A stretch of DNA of 57,953 bases from Rhizophlyctis rosea (Eukaryota > Chytridiomycota > Chytridiomycetes > Rhizophlyctidales > Rhizophlyctidaceae), in assembly GCA_027596075.1 (NCBI GenBank), contig JADGJC010000263.1, positions 1-57,953 on the forward strand, written 5' to 3'. Of the stretch, positions 38,455 to 49,400 are shown one piece after another. The position numbers and the translations under genes were made by a program. The notes under the pieces were generated by a model. The model saw nothing but the letters and a program-made list of their open reading frames with translations, was not told the DNA's origin and did no database searches. Numbering within the stretch: position 1 is the stretch's first letter; every line of letters starts with the position of its first letter.

Positions 38455-39965
38455 GTTACGTCGGGAATATCGATACCCTTCACCTCTTTGCTCGTTCCGT
38501 GTCCGAGTACTGTCGCTCATTAGATGAACGCAAGATTGCAGGGCAGGCGATCAACCGCATCAAGGTATTCGATGGAATTTTATCTTCGGGATACCGAGCG
38601 AATATTGTGCTTGCGCGACGCACAATAATGGAGATGGGGAATCATGAGGAACGCGTGCAGGCCGAGATTCAGAAGGTTGGGAATCATTTTTGACTGCACC
38701 TCGTTCATCTGTTCCCGATTGTTTAATATTGGTTTGACGCGTAGAACAAGGAGAAGGAAGCAAAGATCGCCCTAAATGAGAAGGCGAAACAAATGGATAG
38801 AGATAGGCGTATGCTAGTAATGGGAGGATACTCGGGATCAAGTTCAGCTGGTTTCGGCAGCGGATCCGCCGGCGGTTATGGGTGCGGTCCGGGATATGGC
38901 TGCTGGTAACCGTGTCGGTGGTCCCTACAGCGAGCCCGAGCCCGCGACCAGATGATCAGTATCGATCGTATGTATCTTCTTCCGAAACCGTCACGTGGAT
39001 AATCAGTGAATGACTTTTTCATCACACGTATCCATTATCCAGATATGCACTCTGGACGGCAAGTGGTGGGAAGGAGATGTAACTGGAACGAAAGCAGAAG
39101 GATGCTGCCATTTTTGATAGCATCAAGGCGGATGAGGGCATTGTGGACGCTCCTCAAGTCCTGCAGAGCTCCAGCCGTTCACACAGAAGCGTAATTCACT
39201 CTTTCCGCAACTGCATTTTGCTGCAAAGTACTCAACATTTCACATAGTATCCACTTCAACATCGAGAAGATCTCGGTGACAGCAAATAAAGATGGTGGCT
39301 TGCAGAGCATGGAGGTGAAGGGCGATTTGATTCTACGTGTCAATGACCCCAACAAGGCACACATTCGTGTCGCATTGCGGATGAACCGGCATCCGGCTAT
39401 TTAGTACAAGGTTTGTCCTCATTTATTCCGAACATTCCAATCAAATGGGAGTAGGTCTGATACGGAGAAATAGACACACCCGAACGTGGACAAACCACTC
39501 TTTGCAGACTCGGTCATCGCGCTGAAGGACCCATCCAAGCCTTTCCCATCTGGGCAGGCACTTCCTGGATTGGGATGGCGCTATGTGTCAGAGGATCAGA
39601 GTTCTGTGTCTCTTGCCGGTACGTAATACGGTCAAACAAGAATCAAAACCATCGCTTCACTCACCATGATAATCTCCACAGTCAACTGTTGGCCATCACC
39701 ATCCGGCCACGGCACTTCGGACGTCAACATTGAATACGAGATGCAATCCAATACGTTGGAATTGAGTAATGAAATTGAGGGATGTTGTCATTTCTATTCC
39801 CCTATGTGAGCACCATCACCAGCCGATTAACGGACAACAGAAATGCATGCTTATATCCATCACTAGTGGGAACGGCGTCATGGGGACTTTGAAAGGCACT
39901 ATCAAATGGATCGCCAGCATCACATTACTGGATGGCAATCCCCTATCGTTGAGCAAAGCAACAAG
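38455..39965 (+). pseudogene. RET2: Coatomer subunit delta (delta-COP) pseudogene, N-terminus missing
   Basis: Delta-COP is the medium-like subunit of the COPI F-subcomplex in Golgi-to-ER traffic. Collinear pieces are 38455-38675 (NIDTLHLFARSVSEYCRSLD, TIMEMGNHEERVQ), 38745-38910 (NKEKEAKIALNEKAKQMDRD plus a Gly/Ser linker), about 39249-39410 (ISVTANKDGGLQSMEVKGDL), 39474-39618 (THPNVDKPLFADSVIALKDP) and 39682 onward (VNCWPSPSGHGTSDVNIEYE). TAG at 39402-39404 falls where the family has Gln, just before YKTHPNVDK. A 13-nt extra segment at 39767-39779 shifts the frame so that LRDVVISIPL follows in another frame. The end (ITLLDGNPLSLSKAT) is recognisable. The longin-type N-terminus is absent. 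Introns are kept, so this is not a retrocopy. Confidence 0.8.
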
Positions 39966-41487
39966 AGCGGCGTGTTGTAGAGTGAAGATGTTGGGGAGGG
40001 GCTGGCCGCAACTCCTCGGTGCAGAGCGAGAATCATTCTTTCGGCGGGTGGACCGTGCACAGAAGGTCCTGGGTTGGTTGTTGGTCCGGAATTGAAGAAA
40101 CCCATCCGTTCGCACAATGATATTGAGAAGGACGTGGCGAAGCACTTGGTGCAAAAGGCTGTCAAGGTACATCCTTGTTTCAACCTGCGCTCGCAAGGAA
40201 ATACACATATTCAATCCTCAAATTCAGTAGTAGGAGCGTCCAGCAAAGCGGGCAGCCGATGAGGGACATGTGATCGATATCTTCACGGGTTGCTTGGATC
40301 AAATCGGTCTTTCATCCCTAGTGATCCTTTCGAACCGTTTCTTGACTATTTCCGATTCGTTCAAGACCGCGATTTTCAAGCAGACTGTCATGCATCTGTT
40401 CAATAAGGATGCTGAGGGACAGCTTCAGATGGGTTTCGAAGCTACGTTGGAAGTGCAGGCATGTGATGAGCGCACTTTTGGATTTGGGGCAACCGATATT
40501 AACGGTGTAGTTGCAGACCACGAGAGAACTCCGAGTGTGCGGTTTGATCGGGCTGGCTGTTTCGGCAAATAAGAAGAGTGCGTGTGTCGGTGAAACGGTG
40601 GGTTCGTTTGAGGATCTTTTGGCCCAAAACGGGAGTCTTGCTGACCTTGAAATAGGAATCGGTATTGCGGGAACAAGCGCATGGAAGTTCTGTGGTATCA
40701 CGCCCAAAAGGACTGCATCTTTGTACTTTGAAGTTGTCCCTTAGGTTGGTAGCAAATTGCGTTACCTGCTGCAAATTTGAGATGGAAGCTGACTGCGGGA
40801 AATAGCAGTAATAAGCGGTGCCACCGGGTTCAAGAGGATTGGTGCAATTTGTGACGCTCCACCAGCACGCGAGCGGCGAATATCGAAGCGTGAGACAAGG
40901 GTTGGTCGGGATGGTTGGAGAGGATGCTCATTCGATTGGTATGTTGTCTTGTTCCCAATGGGTAGCACGATTATCGGCATTCACCATCTCTGACGTTGCG
41001 GCCCATTCACACCGTCAGAAATCCGCGGATTATCGAAAGGACGACCCGCCCCCATTCCGCCTGTCCGGCAACTTCTCCATTTACGCGCAACTTCTCCGTT
41101 TACCTTACTTCGAAGAAGTTAGTTCTTGCAAGTGTTCAACAACAGTCCTGATGAAACTGCATTGTACGGGTATTTCAAGGTAATTTTTGAACGTTGGTCT
41201 GGTTTGTGGTCTAATACATCTCAATCAGACACATTCTGAACCGCGAAGACGTGAACTACTCTCTCATCATTATTCAGCCCACGCTTCTGAGCTACAGCTT
41301 TGATGGACCGCCGCAACCTGTCTTACTCCACTCTATTTCCATCAAACCCGACGTCACTTTATTGCTTCTTTATCGCGATGGCGGGGTGTATGCGTATGTG
41401 GTTGAGTGGTTGAGGGATGGGCAGACGGCTGTATTGCCGGTTGATGGGGGGGTCGGGGAGAAGGTGAGGAGGGAGGTGGTGGGGTAG
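39966..41487 (+). pseudogene. SEC23: Sec23 (COPII inner coat GAP) pseudogene, truncated at both ends
   Basis: Sec23 activates Sar1 GTPase in COPII budding from the ER. Pieces: about 40000-40166 (ARIILSAGGPCTEGPG, GPELKKPIRSHNDIEKD), 40234-40458 (GHVIDIFTGCLDQIGL, FNKDAEGQLQMGFEATLEVQ), 40517-40740 ([40 protein letters not shown]), 40818-40935 (GSRGLVQFVTLHQHASGEYR), 41036-41090 (DYRKDDPPPFRLSGNFSIYA) and 41108-41179 (FLQVFNNSPDETALYGYFK), then [20 protein letters not shown]. The N-terminal zinc finger and most of the trunk are absent, the helical middle (DQEAAAVLMAR region) is eroded, and the gelsolin end is missing. A frame change lies between 41084 and 41108, and TAG at 41120-41122 sits where yeast Sec23 has Gln in LRRSQFL. 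It follows the delta-COP relic with no spacer. Confidence 0.8.
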
Positions 41488-43747
41488 GGGTTAGGGGCTT
41501 TGCCGAGGGCGGTTGAGTGAGGATGGTTCGAAGGGGTGAGGGTGGCGTGACATTTTTCGTATAGATGAGAGGGTGGGCGAGGGATGAGGGTTGAGTGAGT
41601 GTGTTGCATGTTGGTTTATATGTTGGTTGCATTCCGTGTTGGTTGCATGCATGTGTATTTTTCACGTGATAGATCATCGTTGCTTTTTTTGGCACGTCCT
41701 ATGCAGGGGGTCATAATGCCAATTTTTTCTCCGTCAAAATAAAGAATTGCTCTGCAGGCCACGCTAATGACACAAGTGCGGAGGGTAATAGAGTAATGCT
41801 CTGCTATTACGTGTGGGTGGGTCCGGAGCTCATGGGTGACGTATGGTTTGTGTTTTTGCATTGTTCGTCGCGTGGAGGTTGTTGTTGGGTATTGGAATGA
41901 AGACATGAACTTGTATTTGTGCATATGTATTATAGACAGTGGCGTATTGTTGAAGAGAATCATGGTATCCAACCTACATATCAAGTCTTGTGTTTTGCGT
42001 TGCGTGAGATGCTGCCTTGGTGGATAACACTCTCTGGATCTGAGGATGTCGTCGAAACGGTGGATGGGCTAAGGGTTTTATGCGAAGCATTTTGAAGGGG
42101 TAAGCTTGTGGATGGCGTTGGGATGACGGACCGTTGTGCTCGTCACTTGTCGTGCTCGTCACTTTCCTCACTTTCCTCCGCACCCGCCCAAGGTTCCCCA
42201 AGCGTTCAAAGAGAGGGCCGCACGTTGTCGCTTGGCCGCTATGACGCCAGTCATCGCTGGCCAAATCCCCTCAATGCCGAGCATGCTCTTTCAGAAACAA
42301 AGAGATTTTTTGAAATTTTCGAATGCTGGGCCACACCGACGGTCTGTGGAGACATGCGGACTTGCTCGCAAATGCATCCCATCTATTGTCGACGCAGCAT
42401 TGCGCGAAGTCACCAACCAAACTTCCCAAAGATCGGACTAGCTTAGGGGAAACGCCGGGGGAAGGGCGCATTGCGATGACTACTTGACTCGGAGCTAGCT
42501 GGGTTGAAGCTTGGAGGACCAGATGATATGGAGAGAAACAGCTCAGCTCACCTTCTCCCTCCTCCGAAAGTTGTTGAATATGAGTGGAAATTACAAAGGG
42601 AAGGCGATCAGAAGGTTTCGACGAGGCGAAGTATGCTCCTTTGTATGGAGGCTACTCTGATGAGTACTCTTTTTGTTCGAAGTTGGTCTCTGGATGGTGG
42701 CGTCGCTGATGATCACCAGCCATCGTTTAGAGTTGATAGTTCCGGAGAGAAATTCAGGATATTGACTGATCATTACAAGTCCGTTCATGCGGGGACGAGT
42801 GTTGGTGAGAGGGCGTCTTTTGCATGTCTTTGCAGCGAATAGTAATGGAGCATGATTCATATTGGTGAATGCCGCGGCAGACATTCAATTGTCACGTTTG
42901 CAATCTTCCCGCAAAAGAGCAAAAAAGAGATGATTCGCTGGCTTGAAGGTTATATACTCCTTGGGCCACGCTGTGTACGTTCACCAGAGCTTTACTGTTT
43001 TCACTTTCAAAATGAAATCGGTTTTGCTGAGCTCTTATGCGCTTGCATGTTGACTTACACCTCGGTTGACTTCCAACACCTGCTGGCTGGATGTCCCAGT
43101 TCATCCAAATTTCAAAGTGTCAACAACTGGTAGCCATTTCATTACACATTGCAGTCGGCAGCCAATGCTGTTGAAGTCAACATCTACTGTAAGCAGGACA
43201 AACTACTTGTCAACAGATTGGCCTTACAGATTACAATGACCGTGTGGGATGTGTACTTTGGCACGAACAAAGCATGAATGAGACTAATGAAAGCCCTATT
43301 CAAAATATGTGAGACCAAGTCCGTGATTTGGTAGTCAAGTGTGGCGCTGACGAGGTCCATCCAGGCAAAAAAAAAAAACAATCATGCTTACACCACGACG
43401 AAGTGCATTTTCGTTGTGCAAAACGACTATATGTACCTCATTTCAAGGTCTATATCTCGCTATACTTTGCGACTGGTCTTTTCAAGCTATCTCAAAATGC
43501 CTTGGTAAATGAGTCCATCAAGTTGAAAGAAACTTCTCAGCACCTGCACTGCCCGCTCCGCCTGTTCAAGCGGTCGGTGTGCTGAAGCAGATGAATCATT
43601 CGACTCACTTGCAGTGGATTCCTCGGCTCTATCTGTGTGAAAGCGGTATGAGAGTTGATGATCCCGGATTAGTCGTGACTTGCTTCCGCCCTTTATGGGG
43701 CTGGTGATGCCTTCTGACTCGTCGTTGGAACTGGTACGTGGAGCGGC

Positions 43748-43779
43748 AGGGTCCAAACGCGTCCTCTAAGCCACAACCG
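43748..43779. repeat. Dispersed 32-bp repeat, copy 2
   Basis: agggtccaaacgcgtcctct aagccacaaccg; two differences from the copy at 31697-31728, same orientation, 12 kb apart. Confidence 0.75.
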
Positions 43780-45358
43780 TGCGATCATTATTATGTGAGA
43801 CGCCCTAATGACAATGTCACTACTCAAATTGAGCCGTTCGACATGGATCCAGAATCGGTGGGACCGCGCGATAGGATCCACGACTCAACTGCTGCACAAT
43901 CGAGTCAAAGCAGGAATAGACCACTCCCCCTGTTCTTGTTGGAAATTTCAATCGAGAATCACTTCTTGCCACATCCTTTTCATTGATTCATGTACCATTT
44001 TGGGGCCGCGCCGTCCTGAAAAACTCTGAGCTTCTGTTACTATGCAGTAACCATCCGTCAACCAGAAAAAGGAAAAAGTAAAAACGACATCATTATCGAA
44101 ATCGCTCTCCCCGAGCGCGAAGGAGGACCAGGTGAGCCTGATCTTTTGTTCGGGTGTTGTTTAACATAAAGAGGTGTAGGGATCCTTACAACCACGCTGA
44201 AGATCGCAGTAGGACCCAGTTGATCCTTCTCCACCGTTTGACAACACCGACGTTTGAATGAAAGTGCTGCGTCAATGGAAGCTGGCGCATGGTACGTGAG
44301 AAAAATGACGGCGTCACTTGAGCTTCGTTCGTCCAAAATTGAACCTGTTGCATTTTGAGTTTCCAATGAAAGCCATCTCCAGCTTCTTCTTGTGCAATGT
44401 GCGGTGAGGCCGGATGGTTACAACACATGGCGACGCGCGGATAGTCACCTGGCCGGTACGGAGTTGAAATTGTGTATTCTTCTGTGTCCATCGATAACCG
44501 ATTGAGGTCAATAGCCGCATTGCCATTCGGTGGGGCAAAACAATGTGCCTGATGATGCATTATAATGCAGCTATGTCAGAGCGAAGCTGCATTATTCAGC
44601 TCACCGGGGAACCCACTTTGCTTGATAGTTCTTAGTGGTCGACTTCAGCAGCCTTTTTTTCATGATAACAAGAACGTGAGTGCCCAGAAGACTGCAAATA
44701 TGAGCTAATATGTATCAAATCGAATTGTCAAACAGCAAAACTCGATGAGCCCACTGCGCCACGGGTGCGTGGGAGGTGCGGTCACTTTGCCGAGTTGTGT
44801 GGCGTTATTTCAGCGCAGTCATGACGTCAGGCACCGACGCGTCAAGACGCGTTTGAGGAACAACGGCTCGATGCACATCTGCACATTCCCTGGTGAAATT
44901 GAGAACGATTACGTTTGAGTGGTTGGGTAGTTTAGCTAGTTTGGGTGATGACCAGGGTTGGGCTGCCATGGCAGTCGCGCGGTCGGATTAAGTGGATTAG
45001 CACAGTCTGCTCAGGCAAGTTTCACTGTTGTTGCTGTCTGCCCAGCTCCCCAAACATCGTTTAGTTATGATCGGGCCCGGAGGAGGAAGACAACGTCAGG
45101 GTCTGGTCTGATGAGGGGAGCAGTTTGGATCGGGGGATGGGGTTGCTCAGTTGCTGGCTGATGGTGTGTCTTCAATCTTGCCCGAATGTTGGATCCATTG
45201 TCCTGTCTAATGCAAGGTTTTGACTTTGTTCATTTCCTTCCCACCCTCCGATTGTTTGGGGAGTCTCACCCACTTGTTACGCCTTTCCCTCTTTTCCCCG
45301 CCTCCCCCTTTTCGTGTTTTGTGAATCGACAGCACGTAATAATGTAAACAGACTTCGC

Positions 45359-45439
45359 CACGTGGTTACGTAAAGTCATCCCCCATGTCGCCTTCCGGGG
45401 CACCATCCGACACATCCTCACGCCTTCCCTCCTATAAAA
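45359..45439 (+). promoter_or_regulatory. Core promoter of the hemerythrin gene: E-box, TTACGTAA site, TATA box
   Basis: CACGTG (45359-45364) and the bZIP-type palindrome TTACGTAA (45366-45373) are almost adjacent. TATAAAA (45433-45439) lies about 100 bp before the ATG at 45541, so transcription would start near 45465. TTACGTAA is a recognised Yap/Pap1-type element, which would suit an oxidative or metal stress role. Binding is inferred from the motif only. Confidence 0.55.
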
Positions 45440-45540
45440 CCATCCACATCGCACCGACACCCCCCGGATAATTCAGCCATTAACATCTCCTGCACATACA
45501 CAACAATCCTCCCACACTCCCACAACAGCAAACAATCAAC

Positions 45541-46481
45541 ATGCCCGCCAGCAAGAACATTATCGATGCCGTCATTGACGACCAGTATGTATTATGCTTT
45601 ATCCACAGCGCATTGCTTTTCTGACTTTTAGCTCATTCATTACCCTCTTCTCCGCATGACTACAGCAAGGAAATCCAGGCCTACTACGAGCAATACCTCG
45701 CCAACGCCGGAAACGCTCACGAGCAACAAAAGTGGGCCAACCAGCTGGCCTGGGAGGTCGCAAGGCACTCCGCCGCTGAGGAGCTCGTCCTCTACCCTCT
45801 CCTTGGTAAGAATTATGTTCCGTTACGTTGCGCTCGGAAATACGGGTTCGGCGCTGCTGAGTTGGAAAAATTTATGGCTAATCATCATACCTCCCTCTCC
45901 TCCACTCATATAGAGAAGAACCTCCCTGACGGCAAGGCCCTCGCCGACAAGGACCGCGCCCAGCACCTCGAGGCCAAGAAGGACCTCGCCCAATTGGACA
46001 AGTTGAAGGCTGGCACTCAAGAATTCGACTCTCTCGTAAGTCTCATTCTTGCATCTTGAAAGTTCCTTATGTCTTGAAGGATCGGACGCTCATCACTCTC
46101 CAACTGCAATCCCTTAGATTGCCAAGACCATCCGTGACCTCCGCGAGCACATCAAGGAGGAGGAGCAAATCGACCTCCCCAAGATCGCTGCCACCCTCAG
46201 CGCCGAGGAGTCCCTCAAGGTCGGTAACGAGTTCCAGAGGACCAAGCACTTCGTTCCCACTCGGTGAGTCTTTGATTACCAGCTGCCACATCCCATTTGC
46301 TGCACTTGCAACGCACAAACCTCTGACCATACAAATTCTCCTCTCCAGCGCCCACCCCGGTGCCCGCGACAAGCCCCCATTCGAGACCGTCGCCGGCCTC
46401 CTCGCTGCCCCCCTCGACAAGCTCCGCGACTTGTTGAAGACCTTCCCCTCTGAGGAGGAGAAGAAGGCTGCCGTCATCTAA
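45541..46481 (+). CDS. Hemerythrin-like HHE cation-binding domain protein
   Basis: HHE proteins hold a di-iron site in a four-helix bundle and act in oxygen, nitric oxide or iron handling. Five exons join in phase: 45541-45584, 45666-45808, 45914-46035, 46118-46263 and 46349-46481, about 195 aa. Iron-ligand candidates are His15 (IDDHKEI), His49 and Glu53 (ARHSAAEE), His79 (RAQHLEA), and His113 with Glu117 (REHIKEEE), giving the expected HxxxE pairs. The tail carries NEFQRTKHFVPTRAHPG and a C-terminal helix, as in fungal HHE proteins. There is no signal peptide or membrane segment, so it is probably cytosolic. The strongly C-ending codons (CTC, GCC, AAG) differ from the surrounding genes and, with a TATA box, suggest high expression. 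Confidence 0.93.
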
Positions 46482-49400
46482 AGCGCTCCACCCCCCTCTG
46501 GCGTTGACCGCTAAGTTGTAAATATCTCCTTTGGGCGCTAGTAATAGTTTTTTGCAATACCCCCCCTTCTTTTCATGGTTAGATGTCAGCTGTAGTAGGT
46601 GATATGATGCCGTTCAGACTACCAGCGTGGTATTTTGTCATGATTAAGGGAAATGTAAACATGCGAATTTTTATGCGAATATGTCGTGTGTTGGGGTGTG
46701 AGTGGTTTAAGGAGATGTGGTATTTTCATCCCGTAACGTTGTGGGCTCTTCCTATGCATCTCTCAGGCCTGTCAGATCTTTTTTGGCAGACGTATCGTTT
46801 CCATCATAAACGGCAACGGCTTTAGGTTTTGTTTATCTTGCATATCGTCGTATGGTACCCACTACATTCTAGGGAATGTTTGCTACACCTTGACGGCCAA
46901 TCCGCTGGGATTTGAAAAAAGGTATTTTTGATTTGGAGGCTTCTCATTCTTTTTTCAGTTTGCATGTGTAACTGAATGCAAAACAATAGTACGCCGCGTG
47001 CCGGAACACACCTTTCGTGCACGACGATGTTTCCTGTTTTGTCCCGATTTTTTTTTTTTTGTTTTCGGGGGGCGTCCCATTTGTGTTTCCCAATTACATG
47101 CTTATGGGACTACACTCCATTTCTATGTGGTGTGAAAAAGAGGGCGTGGGAAGTTGCCAAATGGCTACATCACCCACCACAGCACTTAGCGGGCGGCTCA
47201 TCAGTTCTATCTATGTCACAAATATACGTCGTTAGCATTTGCAATGAGCGTACTTCCCTTTTTTGCTATGTAGAGGTATTCGAGGGTCCTGAGCATGGTT
47301 GAATCATCGGCTCCCACTCATTACCACAAATGTGATAAAATTGGTCTGCAAGGACCGGCCTTGAGTGAGATTTTTGCACAGTGTCAAACTCATTTTGCAC
47401 CTCGCACGAACTATAGTGTCCTTTAGCTTCGATTTTGAGCCTTTTGAATAGCACTTCGCTATGAAAACCCGCTAATCCGGGAGATGAAGAAAGTGGCAAT
47501 AAATGAAACTCCTGTGAAATTCACCAGAGTAGGACTTCACCAATGCAAGGGGGCGTTTATTGTGTATTCGCTTCACAGGTAGACAATGAGCGCAGCTCAC
47601 GTTTGGGTTCTGGAAAGGTCCTTGCGCACTACTTCGAAGGTCGCCACTGGGTAACAGTGGTGCAATCTCTGGAATGAGCCGTCACTTTTGGAACACTCTG
47701 CCGGTGCGGGTATGTTGAGGTGTCGAATGTATTGCTTATTAGAGGAGCAGGCCATTTAATGAAGTGTTATCGGAAGATTCAAGGTCTTGGGAGTAAGAAT
47801 TGCAAGCTGCGTCCTTCAGCGGAGACAACGTCTAAGCGGCAAAATTGTATGACTCTGTGACTTGTAGAAGTGAATCCTACACCATTAGCGCTGAAACCTT
47901 CTCACATTTGTGAATGAGCTATCCTTCAGAAGAGCTATTACTGGGGTGTAGTGTGTTTGCCCAGGTTTTGATTTGGTTTACTCGTGCACCATACAAAAAA
48001 GGACATGTGCGTTGGAGCGTGTTGGAGCGGTTGTTTTTGTTGAGGCACTCTGTCAGCAGCTTGACCAATAAGGTGAACTGGATGACGACACCTTTCCCGT
48101 CTGACTGATGGCCTACACCAGTTACACCGTTTTAGTTCCAACCATTACATGATATTTGATCTTAAGGCATGTACGAAATGCTTGCACTCTAACTCAAGCG
48201 CACGTCCGTGCATTCAATCAGCATGCGTTGTGATTGCTGATCCAAATTGCCTCTCAAGGAACGCGGAGCTATCCTTTTTGTCCTTATTGCAGCGCTTCCC
48301 ATTTGGTGGCCCTTGCTCGGACTAGATGGAGATCTCCATTGTAATTGATCGCATAACAGGCAAAACAGGAGAATCTGCTGACGCAACACAGCCGCTGGAT
48401 TGTGTGGAATGCCGTTCTCAATGCAAATGATGAGTGAACTTGAAACCGATCTTGTGCTGTTGGTCAGCAGCTGCATTCGCTCCTCTCTTGTGTCTCCTGT
48501 GGCCAGAAAGCCAAAAATGAAATCCCTACTTCAATCTGAATCACAGCCATGTCTGATTTACGAGAATATAACTGCTCTTATGGACACCAAGCGAACACGA
48601 AAGCGTCCCCGGGAATACATCTTCAGAATGGGCACCCAATGAACGGAAGGATTCACCTGCTCTTTGGACATTAATCTGGTCGCCCGACGGGGAAAACATC
48701 TTCTTTTGACTGATAAATGGGCCGCGATGGACGCTCATCCTCATTGGGTGCACGTTAGCCAAAATCCAAGGTTGGGATGCCGGAGATGATTCATTTGTTT
48801 TTGATAGATAGGGTCTCGCATTTGTACGCTTCACACTCTTCACGTTACAATGTTGAAGACACCACCAATTCCCACAACCTTGGGTGATGCGTCACTGGGT
48901 CATCAAATATCGGCGGTGTCCCCCTCTCTCAAGTTCTGTCATATGGTGAATTCACTGATGGCAAAGATCATGCCTTCACATCAATCCTCACAAGGTGATG
49001 CATGCATTTGGTCTCCACTCGGTGAATCCCACCTCAGTCTGGTCCTTGCCTTCAAATGCCTCCCACTACCTTGATGAGGCGATCACCCAAATCGCGTACT
49101 CTTGCACCACTTGCAGTTGCGGTGGATGCTTCTGGCTCGCTCGAGCGTGCAAGGCGCACGCTTCATGCTCAGCAATTTCCGCTCTACACGAAACGTAGGT
49201 GTCGGTCATGAGTGATGATACTCTATGCTTCCAGTGTTTCTTTTTCTGACATTGCTTGAGTTTCACTTTCATTGTGTTGACAACTCTCAAAGCGCATCCC
49301 GAAGCGATGGATACAATTGGCACGCTGTATGCAGCTTACTCCACTCGCAAGTCGCTAACCCTCATCTGACAGTAGTTGTACATCCTCTGGTTTGAGATGA

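Larger units (their letters stand above)
41488..45540. other. Gene-poor region upstream of the hemerythrin gene
   Basis: 4 kb without a supported gene. The 89-codon minus frame 43487-43756 (RAEESTASESNDSSASAHRP, EQAERAVQVLRSFFQLDG) looks somewhat protein-like but has no partner exons. A dispersed repeat copy lies at 43748-43779. A TGACGTCA palindrome (44822-44829) followed by two ACGCGT boxes (44837-44842 and 44847-44852) lies about 0.7 kb upstream of the next gene. Confidence 0.5.

Noticed and set aside
14739..41122. UAG reassigned to an amino acid in this genome
   Set aside because: Med15 and RNF121 end at TAG exactly where homologues end, and several broken genes also carry TGA stops and frameshifts, so decay explains more. 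Readthrough at a single site is not excluded.
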